DNA of 64,000 nt from Siphonodentalium dalli. Its lineage: Eukaryota; Mollusca; Scaphopoda; Gadilida; Siphonodentaliidae. The stretch covers positions 220,753,148 through 220,817,147 of the forward strand of contig CP136061.1 of NCBI GenBank assembly GCA_032622095.1, in the 5' to 3' direction. The notes beneath the pieces are model-generated. The model searched no databases. It worked only from the letters and a program-made list of their open reading frames with translations, and was not told where the DNA came from. How positions within the stretch are numbered: the first letter of the stretch is position 1; each line of letters opens with the position of its first letter. A program made the translations under genes and the position numbers. Shown in pieces: positions 22,709 through 33,627 of this stretch.

Positions 22709-24709
22709 TTATCGATCTTGCCCATTGAAAGATCCACTGAGATCAATGCTGTTAATGTGTACGGGGGAACTACGGTTCTGTCTTTCAGTGTGCACACCGT
22801 TCCAGTTGGAGAATCTCGACGTATTAGCTCGCCCGAATCCATGTGCAAAAGCACTCTTAGAGAGCCACAGTCTACAAAATGCTCTATCCGGCCAGAAGTG
22901 ATCCTCGATAACCAGATGCACATCATCCTGGTGAATATTTAATCTGGCTGAGTTTTTAGCACCACGACCTCTCATCATTCTGACGATAGAAAATCTAATT
23001 CCATAGCAGTCTAGGTGGCCCTTTATGTCCTCAAGTGTGATGTCTGTTTCAACATTCCCAAGGAACACCCTTTTCGTTTTAATAGGGTGAGCATTTCTGC
23101 CTTGACTTGGATGCGTACTGTTCCCACTTCCGACGCTGCTAGATATGTCAGCCTGTTGTGAGTTGGTCGAGCGACTTCCTCTGGAAGCATTTAGGGTTTC
23201 GCGTTCATCTGGCACACTCCTCCTATGCGTGTTATCTGGATCCGGCTGATTATTGGAATGTATAGAGATGTTGCTGTTTGGTTGCATTTGATTCGAAATT
23301 AACTTTAATGCGGATCCATTGGCGATCGCTCTAAATGTCGACTTCAACACGTCTCTACCTTCCATATTAAGGTGGATCCCTCTGCGGTCGCTCCTGTTGA
23401 AAAATTGTGATTTCACACCGTATTCATCCGATAATTTGCTGCTGATATTGACAAATTCGAATAAGCTATTCCTATCACTGAGGCGAGAGAGAAAATTGTT
23501 AATTGCATACACCGCTTTGTTGTGTTCTTCCGCTTGCTTGCTGGATCCTTTTCGTGGCGGAACACTGAGAATTTTTAGATGTGCGTTAGGCAAGATAGTC
23601 GATATCTTGGGTAGGGCTTCCATGATATCCAAAATGATGAGATTTGTGTCATACCTAGATGCTGTAATGTCATTTGTCCCGAGGTGAATGATAATAGTTT
23701 TGATTGTGTTGAGATCAATACCAGCGTCATCATTTACCACACTAGTAAGGAGTTTTGAAATTTCTGCAAACTTTGCTCCGCTAACCGAGCAATTCTTTAT
23801 TTTGAAATCGTCCAGCTCGATCCCTGCACAGTTGCTTGCTCCAAGAATAATGGTGTCAATCCCACCAAGTTCAACATTGGGAAGATTGTCGCTGTTCACA
23901 CCGAGGTCCAGTTCGTCGAGGACAGTTTTCATCGTAGCGTTAGTCTCTGACATGTTATGTGTTGGAATCTTCGGCGAGGATGCCATGGCAGGGTCCGACG
24001 AAAGCGACATGTTGGCCATGTTTTGAAAATAAGCCGGTGAGTGTATAGTTCTGAGAACATTGTATGCAAATTTGTTGAGTTCAGTATTGAAGTAACTGGC
24101 GACTTGGAGAATCTCTTCTTTCCATTTGTCATCGCATTTGTGCTCGCAACGGACCTCACATTTGTGTTTGCACGTACCACTTTGTGGTTTTACATATTTG
24201 GAATCCTTCTCTAATGACTTCATCCTCCTTTTTAATGAATTTATAGTGTCCTCTTGTGCCGAAATATTTTTTAGAACTCCATCCATAAGGTCGACCATAT
24301 CATCAGAGACTTGGCGCATTTGTTTTATATCACTTTTTAGTCTAGTAACACCCGTACACTTCTCACTTTCAATTCTCTCGCAGGTAAGTTTTGTCACAGA
24401 GCTAACTTCCTCCAATTCCAGAATTCTATCACTTGCGATGTTCGTGGTGGCTTCCATTGCCTCTAGGCGACCATTAGTACCTGGGAGAGTCTCTATAAGG
24501 TCTTTCTCAATGCGATGACATGTCTCCGTTAGAAGAGTAACATTGCTTGAAACATCAATCAGAGATGGTGGAAGCATGGGCGTTTGAGTCTGATTCGCAA
24601 TGGTGGAATCTGAACGAGGAGTTTCAGGTTGAGGTGTCTGAGAAAGTGAGTTATAGTTAGACTTCTTGGCATTTTTCGAAGAACTAATCATCTCCTCAAG
24701 ATTTTCCAT
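22709..24709 (-). CDS. LINE B ORF1: coiled coil, SGNH esterase-like, nucleic-acid-binding protein
   Basis: 666 residues. About 55-175 is Leu/Glu/Lys-rich and probably coiled coil. A doubled Cys/His cluster, CKHKC then CEHKC (180-192), may bind zinc. About 283-470 is an SGNH-hydrolase fold with block I as GASN (290-293), block III GTND (344-347) and block V DRRGIHLN (441-448), as in the ORF1 esterases of CR1-type LINEs. A polar linker is followed by about 543-640 with FLGNVETDITLEDI and a WPDRAFCRLW motif, a C-terminal domain seen in many invertebrate ORF1 proteins. In block I the usual GDS is GAS, so the serine is kept. The role is probably RNA chaperone/RNP formation; enzymatic activity is untested. 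Confidence 0.85.
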   Translation of the reverse strand: MENLEEMISSSKNAKKSNYNSLSQTPQPETPRSDSTIANQTQTPMLPPSLIDVSSNVTLLTETCHRIEKDLIETLPGTNGRLEAMEATTNIASDRILELEEVSSVTKLTCERIESEKCTGVTRLKSDIKQMRQVSDDMVDLMDGVLKNISAQEDTINSLKRRMKSLEKDSKYVKPQSGTCKHKCEVRCEHKCDDKWKEEILQVASYFNTELNKFAYNVLRTIHSPAYFQNMANMSLSSDPAMASSPKIPTHNMSETNATMKTVLDELDLGVNSDNLPNVELGGIDTIILGASNCAGIELDDFKIKNCSVSGAKFAEISKLLTSVVNDDAGIDLNTIKTIIIHLGTNDITASRYDTNLIILDIMEALPKISTILPNAHLKILSVPPRKGSSKQAEEHNKAVYAINNFLSRLSDRNSLFEFVNISSKLSDEYGVKSQFFNRSDRRGIHLNMEGRDVLKSTFRAIANGSALKLISNQMQPNSNISIHSNNQPDPDNTHRRSVPDERETLNASRGSRSTNSQQADISSSVGSGNSTHPSQGRNAHPIKTKRVFLGNVETDITLEDIKGHLDCYGIRFSIVRMMRGRGAKNSARLNIHQDDVHLVIEDHFWPDRAFCRLWLSKSAFAHGFGRANTSRFSNWNGVHTERQNRSSPVHINSIDLSGSFNGQDR

Positions 24710-24781
24710 CGTGATGAAACATATTATTGGGGCTGACTCGTTTAGACCGTTTCAGATTGAATAACCTAAAGAATGAGTCGT

Positions 24782-25787
24782 GGAGTCGCACCGAAAGTTG
24801 GCAGCTATAGTACCCGGAATCGCCGCGGTCGGTCACCCATCTATGCAAGGACTGACCGGACTCGGCGTTGTTTAATTTCGTTGATCACACAAATCGTCTG
24901 GCCACTGTATGGAATAGACGAGTATATATACGGTTTTGGTTGAGGCGGTTCTGGTGTACAGTTGTAGACATACAATTAACCCTGACTATATATAGATACA
25001 CATAAAAAACGCCAAATTATTCATTCTGTCCGTGACCTTTGCATGGTATGGAATGGGCGCTACAGACGTATAAGGTGTAATGGGTGTTATAATCATCACT
25101 AGGACAATCGATATTCTTAGAAAAGTTGTGTCTACGTGTATATGTAGCTCTTTTGAATTAATATTTTACAATCGACAAGAACAAAAATATGCTATTAAAT
25201 AACTTTTTGGCATTAGATGTGGATATTCATCGCATAATCTTTAACGGTTTCAGAGATTAATCCTAGCAGCACGTTATATATAGACTATTCTACTCTCGTA
25301 AAACACGTTTAATATTTTTCAAAGCAGCGTTTTAACGCACTGGCTATGATAAATTGGTGTATAAGGCGGCAAGTGGTGTACGATTATATCCGTTTTCACA
25401 GTTTATTTTGCGTATGGTTTGTTTGGTGATCCTACAAAGTCAAATAATCATAAAGTATAATATGAAAATAAATTACGTTGAAATTATCATAATAGCCAGG
25501 TTTTGCCACACGTATAAATGTAACTTGTAACGTGTGCTATCATTGCCAACGACAGTCACCTGGCTCACGTGACCATTCCACTAAAACGTACACGCTCAAC
25601 CCGATTAGAAGTTTTGTGTCAAAAGTGTAGCATTACGAAACTTGTGGGAAAGAGGAATAATTCAGTATATAAATAACGAATGAGCGATCAACGCTATGTT
25701 GGCATGCATTGTTTTGAATAAAACCAATTAACCATGTCGGCGACGGTCGCACTGTGCAAAGCTTAATTGTCTGGATCATCGGATTAT
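24782..25787. repeat. Long direct repeat, copy 2, right of the LINE pair
   Basis: Matches 14595-15597 in the same orientation, starting GGAGTCGCACCG and ending GGATCATCGGATTAT. Visible differences include an extra CG near 24826, an extra TA in GAGTATATATACGG, CACG for CATG and ATTGCC for ATTTCC. It carries the second 5S-like stretch at about 24792-24886. Confidence 0.85.
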
Positions 25788-27380
25788 TGTTTACACGTTC
25801 TTCTGCAAGTCGGCCCAATATCTCCAAACGTGAAGCTTTCGCGCTGTAACATCACATGACTTTTCCCGCCAAGTTCACATCCATAGCATTGCCATAGTTA
25901 ACTCGAAAAAACAGGGGTATGCAAGGAAGTGTTTAATATAAATATCTTTTAGGAAAGGGAGAGAGTTTTTGCCGAACATTGGGTGGAAATGGGAGCAAAT
26001 ATCACCCTGTGAAAAACTTACCTGCCTCAAATGAATACAAAATTTTATTTTGTGTCCATTAAATACCTGTATCCCGATCCAGCGCATCCGCACACAATCC
26101 CGTCCAAATACAGATACGATAGGCGAGAATCGCATGCGTTTTGATATGTCGATGCCGTCTGGAGAGTTTGGCGGGACCAGCATCCCGTCTCGATTTGCTC
26201 AGTCTACCCTTGATGCTATAAAGTGGTAGCCGCGGGCGCTTATATATAGAGTTGTTTTTATGAGCCATCAGGCCCCCGCGGCAGCGGTCGCTGGCGCGAC
26301 CTGACTGCCTCGATATCAATTTGAAAAAGGGGTGAATTTTGTGTTTCCCAACAGGTTAGACAGTGCCGTCGAATTACACAATTGAGCTATATATAGTTAA
26401 GAGAAGAAATAATTATAGTTTATGTATAACTAACATGCATGCGAAACGAGAGCGTAACATATAGCTTTTACATGTAGAAATAGGTAGAAATTTCATGTTT
26501 TCGTCTTTCGTGGCACGCAAAAGTTCCAAGTTCAGCAATAAATATGCACATAACATAATTATACGGTATCGGTCAACCATTTGAAAGATTATGAAAGATT
26601 CCGAAAATATATACTTCATCCTAATTGTTTACCACCGTATACACCGGAACCACCTCAAACAAAAGCACACTCGTCGATCCCAGACACTGCTAGCGACTAT
26701 GGCCACATGATCAAAACCACATGGGCGTGTCGTTAAAACAGTAAAATATAAATTAAAAAAACAGATCAGTTTAAAACTAGCGCGCCACTTTAAAAAAACA
26801 ATGCATCGCTAAAATAATACATGTATATACAAAGAATTAAGTTCACTTTTTCAGATACCTCCTCGCTTCTAACGGCCATAATTCACAAACGCCTGAACCT
26901 ATTCTTAAAATTACAAAGCGCATCGATCGAGTAGAATATATATATTTAGGATAAACTTTTCCAAGAACTCGAAAACAGACGCTGAACGCAAAAATCACAA
27001 AGAACACAGGTTAAAGTGTCTCTCGTTAGCACAGGATAAAATATATAACGTCCATTTCAAAGTCAATAATTATCAATATAAAACCCACCTTTTGAAAGAA
27101 AAAAATCTTCATGTATCGACAGATCTACTGTTAATCACCCCAAATCAATCGCATATTTGAATCCAAGTCGCCACTATATTCAAACTATGGCCAATTTATA
27201 TTATTCAAATGGCTGATTTTGAAGCTGAGCCTGTCTATGCATTTCGCTGAGGTTTGATATTGATGGTAACCAGGATTTCGAAACATGCTGATTTAGGTAC
27301 TTGGTCCGAGAAATTTATATATCAGAGTTATGGATGCACGGAATTAATGTGAATGTTAATTCCTTTAAATGTTCTTGCTT
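25788..27380. other. Intergenic, nothing recognised
   Basis: No consistent coding frame or known element. Short ORFs around 25875-26319 overlap on the same strand in different frames and have no recognisable domain. Confidence 0.4.
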
Positions 27381-27389
27381 CAGTGAGCG

Positions 27390-27640
27390 TGAACAAATTC
27401 TCGTTTCTTATCGAAAGTATCGATCGGAGATGTCCCTCAACTCAACTCAGATCAAGCTTGAAAATCGGTCCCGGTTTCGACCATGTCGAGGATAGAACAC
27501 GAGCTAACCCCGTCTGGCACATACTGTGATGATGGTGCCCGCAACCTTAACCACCTCGGCAACGTGACACCCTTAAATTGTAGCCCTTTCGCCGAGAGTT
27601 GAGCTACGTACCAGTCTGAACATGGGTTCGAATGTTGACA
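27390..27640 (-). mobile_element. tRNA-derived SINE, copy 1
   Basis: The minus strand has a tRNA-Ser/Leu-like head near 27560-27530 (GTTGCCGAGGTGGTTAAGG, then GCGGGCACCATC) and a degenerate B box. The body GACCGATTTTCAAGCTTGAT then TGAGTTGAGGGACATCTC is shared with the copy at 27773-27945, which shows it is a repeat. Confidence 0.6.
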
Positions 27641-27772
27641 CAAAACGGATCAAACCCGTTATATTGGAACAGCACAATGCATTACCTCCCAATAAATATA
27701 TGTGACTAAACGATTATTGGCACTGGACTCAGAATGAGTGTCCATTGCTCATATATACATGCGCATGATTCG

Positions 27773-27945
27773 GTGAGCGCAAACAAATTCTCATTTATTA
27801 TCGAAATGGCCTTCATCGATCGGAATGACACATTGAGATGTCCCTCAACTCATGCAGATCAAGCTTGAAAATCGGTCCCAATTTTCGCCCATGTCGGGGG
27901 TTAGAACCCGCGCCAACCTCGTCTACAGACTGCGATGATGGTATT
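27773..27945 (-). mobile_element. tRNA-derived SINE, copy 2 (head incomplete)
   Basis: Shares ATCAAGCTTGAAAATCGGTC, GAGATGTCCCTCAACTCA and the B-box region (minus GGTTCTAACCCCCGACATGG) with copy 1. It has an extra insert in the body (GGCCTTCATCGATCGGAATG) and lacks the far end of the tRNA head. Confidence 0.6.
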
Positions 27946-27960
27946 CTATAGAGTTATGCA

Positions 27961-29317
27961 GCTTGCATCGCTAAATCGAACTACGAGATCTATACCTGAA
28001 TTTGAGGAACGCTGAGGAACGCGCGATTTCGCATGATTTTGTCAGTTTCCGCGAACGCAGTCACAGTGGTGTGGATGTTTTCCACAGGCCTCGGTGCAAA
28101 AGTTTTAGTGTATTTACAATACAATGCCCAGGTCCAGAATGTTCTTTAAATCTGAATGATTGCATGACATTTGCGGTGACTTTCTATGCATAAAAATCAA
28201 ATCCGACAGGCAGGGAATTTAGTTTTTTGTTACTCGTGTCAGAACCGCACTAAATAAATGTCATTTCTTAGACCACACCACAAAATTCAAACTTCACTTC
28301 AAAGGGTTAATTCCTCTGCCAATGTCTACGTTACCTATGGGAATTTACAGGGTATAGATATGTGTTGTATTTATTATGCTAAACAAAACACACATGGGCA
28401 ATTGACCAATCAGGGCCCAGTGTCTATTTTATTCTCTCGTATACTAGGTTCCTCTCGCATCCGCTCGATGGCGCTCCAAGCCAAGATAACCTACATCTCA
28501 ATCGGCACCAGCATCGAGTGCATTGCAGAGGGGCTGATTTATGGTAAGCTAATTCACCTGGTTCGCATCGCGTTAGATATAGAAGATCTCCAACGAGTTA
28601 TGTTGGGATATAACATTTTATGAAACGAGTTTGATAAATTTGATTCAACGAGTCCCAACATTACGGGTTGAAGATCTTGTATATCACATGACAAAAACTA
28701 GAGCTGTATGCCTTTTTATCAAATCAAAATCTTTAAAAGAAGCTGAAAAATGCATGTAAAATGCGTACATGGACGGCGTTGGCTGAGACGCTTCACAACC
28801 GTATACGACAGTATTGTGCGCTCTGCCTTGCGACGAAACATATAGTCCCCCAAATTTGCCCCTTTGTTTTTGTGCCTATTTTCGTTAGTGCAACGAAGTT
28901 GGACAATAATTTAACTTTAATAAACAAAGCAACCATTTTGCAAAGTCTGGTATTGGTACCAAGCGCGGCTTTTCTAAATAGTATTAATCCGCGCGGTAAT
29001 TTCCTTGGCGCGATGCCAAGTATCCCGGGAAGCACGCGGCGATTACTCACTAGTGAGAGATAAGAAAATATCTAATGGATTTTACAATGGTATTATAGGG
29101 GTTTCATGTGATATATAAAAATATTATTTTGTTTTGTTAACGCTTATTCAAATATCTCCATTATTTAGTCAATACTAATCCTCGATTAATCCTGAGAGCA
29201 ATTTTAATATATCTTGATTTAATATAGCGAGTCTGCACGCGTGTCCCCTGTGGTTGTGATTAGATATTAAACAATATCTAAACACCCTATGATTAAGTAT
29301 TTATTTAAGAAATGATT
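27961..29317. other. Intergenic, nothing recognised
   Basis: Open frames such as the one near 28258-28623 have no recognisable domain or splice context. Confidence 0.35.
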
Positions 29318-29442
29318 GTAGTAGGTGTGTGTGTTATTTGGGGTATATACGGCGCTGTGGTCATTTGGGTACATTGTGTATACACTAAATGTGCCCCCAA
29401 CGACCACAGCGCTGTGTCCCCCAAATAACGCACACATCAACT
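29318..29442. repeat. Long hairpin, arms about 50 bp
   Basis: GTGTGTTATTTGGGG, GCGCTGTGGTC and TTGGG are mirrored by CCCCCAA, GACCACAGCGC and CCCCCAAATAACGCACAC. A loop of about 25 bp contains GTGTATACAC. It resembles a hairpin MITE; no target duplication was found. Confidence 0.8.
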
Positions 29443-30342
29443 ATATTAATTTCTTATATTTATGTGGCTTTTTGATGATTCATTCCCATAAAAACTGAGT
29501 GTATTCTTATTTATTTTCACAAAATGTGCCGACAATTTGAGACTAGCCCACGCAGCACATTAAGTCAGCCAAATATAATATTTCCAAACTCTTAGCTATG
29601 ATAACGTGATCGATATAAATAACTGGCTTCAGATGCAATTCGGCTACACTTTGAAACTCACGCCTAATTCTATTCTGCTGGCCGCCTTTAGTGATTAGGT
29701 CAGATTATGTCAACAATTTGTGACGACGTGTTACACTCTTAGTGTTATTCCGATGTAAAACGGGTGACCCAATTGGCTGTTAACCAATCACCAAACACGA
29801 TTTATTGTAATACAGACGGGCTATGCATATATTTTTATGTAATCATATAAGAATCGCCTGGATTTAGGGTATAGGTCGTATAGGTTACTCGGTCCGAGAA
29901 ATACATGTGCAATCGATGACGTGGGTCGTGAAGAAGACCCACACCACTATATCAGCCGTATCTGGTGCACCTTTGGAGATGCTTGAAACACGATGATGCA
30001 TGCTAGGAATCCCAGACACAGACGACGCAATAAATTCGTTTGGGTGTAAAATCGATCGATTGTTAAAACCTTAATGTATCACCATGAAAACCGCTATCTG
30101 TGAAATATCACTCCACATATGACGTAATGGTGGATTTGGTCGTCGGGCTTGGAGTATTATAATTAGTAGCACGGTGGATAAGTCGTAATCTGATATCCAG
30201 TCATAATGTCTGGTAATTTCGTTGATGATGTTTTAAAAGGTAAACTCGTATAATGTTGACGATGTTATATTTTTATGTCATATATGTGGGTGGATTATAT
30301 AACTTGGCTTCTTCATTACGTATTTTTTATTTTATTTTTAAC
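29443..30342. other. Intergenic, nothing recognised
   Basis: No gene or clear element. Confidence 0.35.
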
Positions 30343-30890
30343 CCTTTCTATACTGAATGGATTCTGCCAGTCAGTTAAAAAGTGAATATCGGATTGGTTT
30401 ATTATTGATATGGAGGGATGTTAAAGTGATAAAAACAGACATCGGATAAATAACAGTGCAAGAAGCCCTATTTATTGAGGGAAATGTATGGTCATTTGTT
30501 GAACTTATTATCTGAACATTTCCTATGGGATATATACTCGTCAATGATGCTTTAGTGCATAAAGGTTAATATTGTCATACGTGGTTTTTTATGCTGATGT
30601 TTTAGCCCTAGTTGTATTTGTACATACGTATATACGTCACATTCAGTTCCCATACACATTTCTTTACAAAATGCTCATCGATGAGTAGTCCCCTTAGGAA
30701 ATAATCAGAAATTAAGTTTAACAAACTGCGGGCCGTTTGTTGAAAATTTCCCATCAATGAATAGGAATCCTTTTGCAATTTGATTATTGTTTGATTCGTC
30801 TATAGTCTGCTTATATTTCATGAGCATTCCTCCAGTTGAATAATATGCCATTCCATTATATACTTTAATATAACTGATAGGAGAATCCAT
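30343..30890. mobile_element. MITE-like element, AACCCTTTCTATACT family
   Basis: The left end AACCCTTTCTATACTGAATG is followed by CAGTTAAAAAGTG and TGGAGGGATGTTAAAGTGAT, as at 8089-8180. Hairpin-type modules lie at about 30470-30525 and 30695-30755. The right part (GCATTCCTCCAGTTGAATAA to GAATCCATT) matches 43130-43200. In that other copy the end is CCATTCAATAAAGAAAGGGTT, the inverse of the left end; here the right terminus is lost or altered. No coding capacity. Confidence 0.6.
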
Positions 30891-31378
30891 TTATAGCTAT
30901 TGTCCAGTCAAAATACGACAAATATGGGCTCAACCCAGGGAGGGGGTCGGAAAAAAATTCCAGACACGTATGCTACTGTTTTGCCGATGACCACTTTTTG
31001 GACCCACCCACCCACCCCAGACCCCAATTTTTTTCTCCATTTCATAGAGTTTTTTCCACCCATGTTTTGACACCCACCCCTTGTTCTAATATTTATATAC
31101 CATCGAACATTTTATTGCTAAACTGAAGTCATTGTATTGTGTCCAGGTTGCATTCAATTTCCTTCTCGTCACAAAACCTATTAAGCAGCTTTATTGCTAG
31201 TGTGAATAGCAGCTATGCCTGAGTGGGTAACCGGTCACTGACACAGCGTGCACGATTAATCATAATTAATAGTCACTGTTTTAGTGCCAAAATGTGTGTG
31301 GTAGTCCTTTTTAGAAACCTTTTTAGTTTTTGTGTTTTGTTACTTAGTTATGGAAATTTATAAAGATATTACGTCTAT

Positions 31379-31470
31379 ACACCAGGTAGGTGATATTGCT
31401 CTACACCAGATAGGTGATTTTGTTTTACACCAGATAGGTGATATTGTTTTACACCAGATATGTGATTGTA
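31379..31470. repeat. 27-bp minisatellite, about 3.5 copies
   Basis: Unit ACACCAGATAGGTGATATTG then TTTT. It gives a repetitive open frame (LHQIGDIV) that is not a gene. Confidence 0.85.
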
Positions 31471-31610
31471 TTATATCAGATAGGTTAAATTATTATATGC
31501 TACGTGCCACCCAGACTCATTAGACATTACTAAAACATGTTTATCGCACATATAGCAATACACTAGAGCACCCAGGAACACCAATGGGAAATCAAAGAAA
31601 GTTAATGTTA

Positions 31611-31663
31611 CGATTGATTCCAATTGATTCAGATTGGTCAGGATTGGTCATGATTGGTTAGGA
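31611..31663. repeat. 10-bp degenerate repeat, about five copies
   Basis: Successive units such as ATTGATTCCA, ATTGATTCAG, ATTGGTCAGG, ATTGGTCATG and ATTGGTTAGG. Confidence 0.75.
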
Positions 31664-32275
31664 ATTCTATAACGTTCACAGTTTATCTTGTATGAATTCA
31701 GGAATCTTGTATGAGTTCAGAAAAGGCATTATTTCTATTGGACTGCTCAATTGTAGCATGTGAGAGTACAGCATATAATAAAAAACAAACCTACACTTTT
31801 AGTAGAAACCTGTATTAACTCACTCATGACTACATGAGATTGTGAATTATCACCACTTTCTATATATTTTGTCACATATGAGATAATTGTGTTATCCACT
31901 CACAAGTCTAGGTATGTTACATGTTTTTTTCTTTATACATCAGTGTATACATCAGTGTTTAATGTCCATGTTGGACCAGATTTGGCATTATCTTTATTTC
32001 TTTAAAGTTATCCTTATTTGATATTAATTACATAGAATACCGCATGGGCGATTCAGCTGCATTAAGAATACTTTCCCTTGTCCTAAAGAGGAACAAACCA
32101 ACATCCAATGGCCCTAGCGTGTTTAGTGTTGCTGCAGTTCCTTATTATTGATTTCTTGGTGTTACAAACCAATAATTTGTCACAGACAAAATTGCTTTAG
32201 GCTTATTTTGACACCCACCACCCCCAGGATACGTGTCGGTGGGGTTCCTGCCCCCCCCCCTGCTCAACCTAGACA

Positions 32276-33627
32276 AAATTCGTACATACTTTAGTGTATG
32301 CGGGTGCGTCTTCCTGATCACATATTAAAAGTTATCTGCGAGATCTGTAAAAGTAACCTGTATTTAACATTTAATAAAACTGATAAACTTACAAATCAAG
32401 AACACAACAGTCACCATATTGTTCCATTTACTAGAATCCTCCGTGACGGTAACATAGCCAGAAACATCCATGTCCGGTTTGTCAGCTAATGCATTGGCAA
32501 CAGTATAAATGTTACATAAACAAATCCAGTTGGCTTGAATGAACATCTTGAACATCTGGAATAACCTTGAATCACTAAATTAATCACAAACTGTCAACCT
32601 TATACATCAGGCAGTGCATCACAGTTGCCATGGTTTTAGGAAAAGCTAGTTGTGAAGTTTATCATCTTATGTTCAAGACTTTGAACTGCTGTCTGAATCA
32701 GTCACTTTATTTTCCACACACCTCAATAGTCCATAATTCACTAGAATATGTTGAGGAGGATGCTATCTAATACCAATACACATGTACTCATATATACCAT
32801 ATTCCATTGAACCACTCAATGATTCTGTTCTTCTGTTACACTCACACTCACACACCCACACACGTTTTGGTAGTTCAGTTACACCCCGTAACAGATCTGA
32901 ACACTTTTATTTGCAGCGTACGTGTTCGGCTTGGGTTGTGACCTGTCATATTTAAAATAATTGTTGGTGGCCTCTTCGTTTTGTGAGAGCAAATGGCCAC
33001 TAGAATAATTGTCGGTGATATTATTAGGATTGAATGACGATCCGACAACTAGCGAGGCAAAATTACCTGTCCACACGCCAATAATATGAGTATATTGCTT
33101 GAGTTTGACTACTGGTTTAACCATTTAATTGCTTCTCATCATTTCCCGAGATTGGCGATATGTAAATTATGTAAGATTCTATTGGCAGTTGCTTGGACCA
33201 CAACAACGTTCGACTTTCTACATGTTTTGACCTCGGTAAAATTTGTGTCATGGCTAACAGAACGTTTTTAATGTTTGGTGTTATTAACATAGAGCGTTGT
33301 TGGCCGTTAGGGTTCACATGGGACATGCGTTCTACGTATATGCACATACATGTTTGCAGCCTAGCAACTCTGTATCAATCGTATATATACAATAAAAGCG
33401 TAGCGTAATAATTGGGTTGGTCGAAAAATCACTTCCTGATTCTCCGTGTTGTTTTCCATTTTGGACGCCATCTTGATTCTGGGGAAGAAGACGATTCTGT
33501 CGATTTTGATACTAGTGACAAGAGTGATAAGTTTTGGCCATTGTGATGTAACATGCGGTCATTCTGTTCTTAAAATATAGCAAAATATGCCCGATGCTTA
33601 ACCCTATCCCTTCAATCAATTCCGATA
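32276..33627. other. Intergenic, nothing recognised
   Basis: No supportable gene. A short CA-rich tract lies near 32842-32863. Confidence 0.35.

Larger units (their letters stand above)
15598..24781 (-). mobile_element. Tandem pair of non-LTR retrotransposons between 1-kb direct repeats
   Basis: On the minus strand the order is repeat copy 2, full-length LINE B (about 24781-18438), 5'-truncated LINE A (about 18437-15598), repeat copy 1. Both LINEs end in TGGAGGAAATAAAG followed by a simple-sequence tail: TA repeats for A, TAA-type repeats for B. B's tail abuts A's open ORF2 with no separate target duplication around B. One joint insertion by template jumping, or B landing at A's 5' end, would explain this. 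Confidence 0.75.
18438..24781 (-). mobile_element. Apparently full-length CR1/Jockey-group LINE (LINE B)
   Basis: The 5' UTR is about 24710-24781, ORF1 22709-24709, a 127-bp spacer, ORF2 19048-22581, and a 3' UTR of about 600 bp with a GAT-rich microsatellite, ending in GGAGGAAATAAAGATATAA and TAA-type repeats. Both ORFs are open throughout, so the copy could be autonomous. Esterase-type ORF1 and AP endonuclease point to the CR1/L2 side of the Jockey superfamily; a tree would be needed to place it. Confidence 0.82.
30925..32275. mobile_element. Possible non-autonomous element with inverted G-rich ends
   Basis: GGGCTCAACCCAGGGAGGGG then GACACGTAT at the left faces, in inverse, GATACGTGTC then CCCCCCCCTGCTCAACC at the right. 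The interior is non-coding with two minisatellites. Boundaries and status are uncertain because the ends are low-complexity. Confidence 0.4.

Noticed and set aside
14595-25787. LTR retrotransposon (1-kb direct repeats around RT-coding DNA)
   Set aside because: The enclosed ORFs encode AP endonuclease, a LINE-type RT and an esterase ORF1, with no protease, RNase H-integrase or primer-binding site. The LINEs have simple-sequence 3' tails, and the repeats do not begin TG and end CA.
28258-28623. 121-codon plus-strand frame
   Set aside because: No recognisable motif, ordinary composition, and no exon context; compatible with chance.
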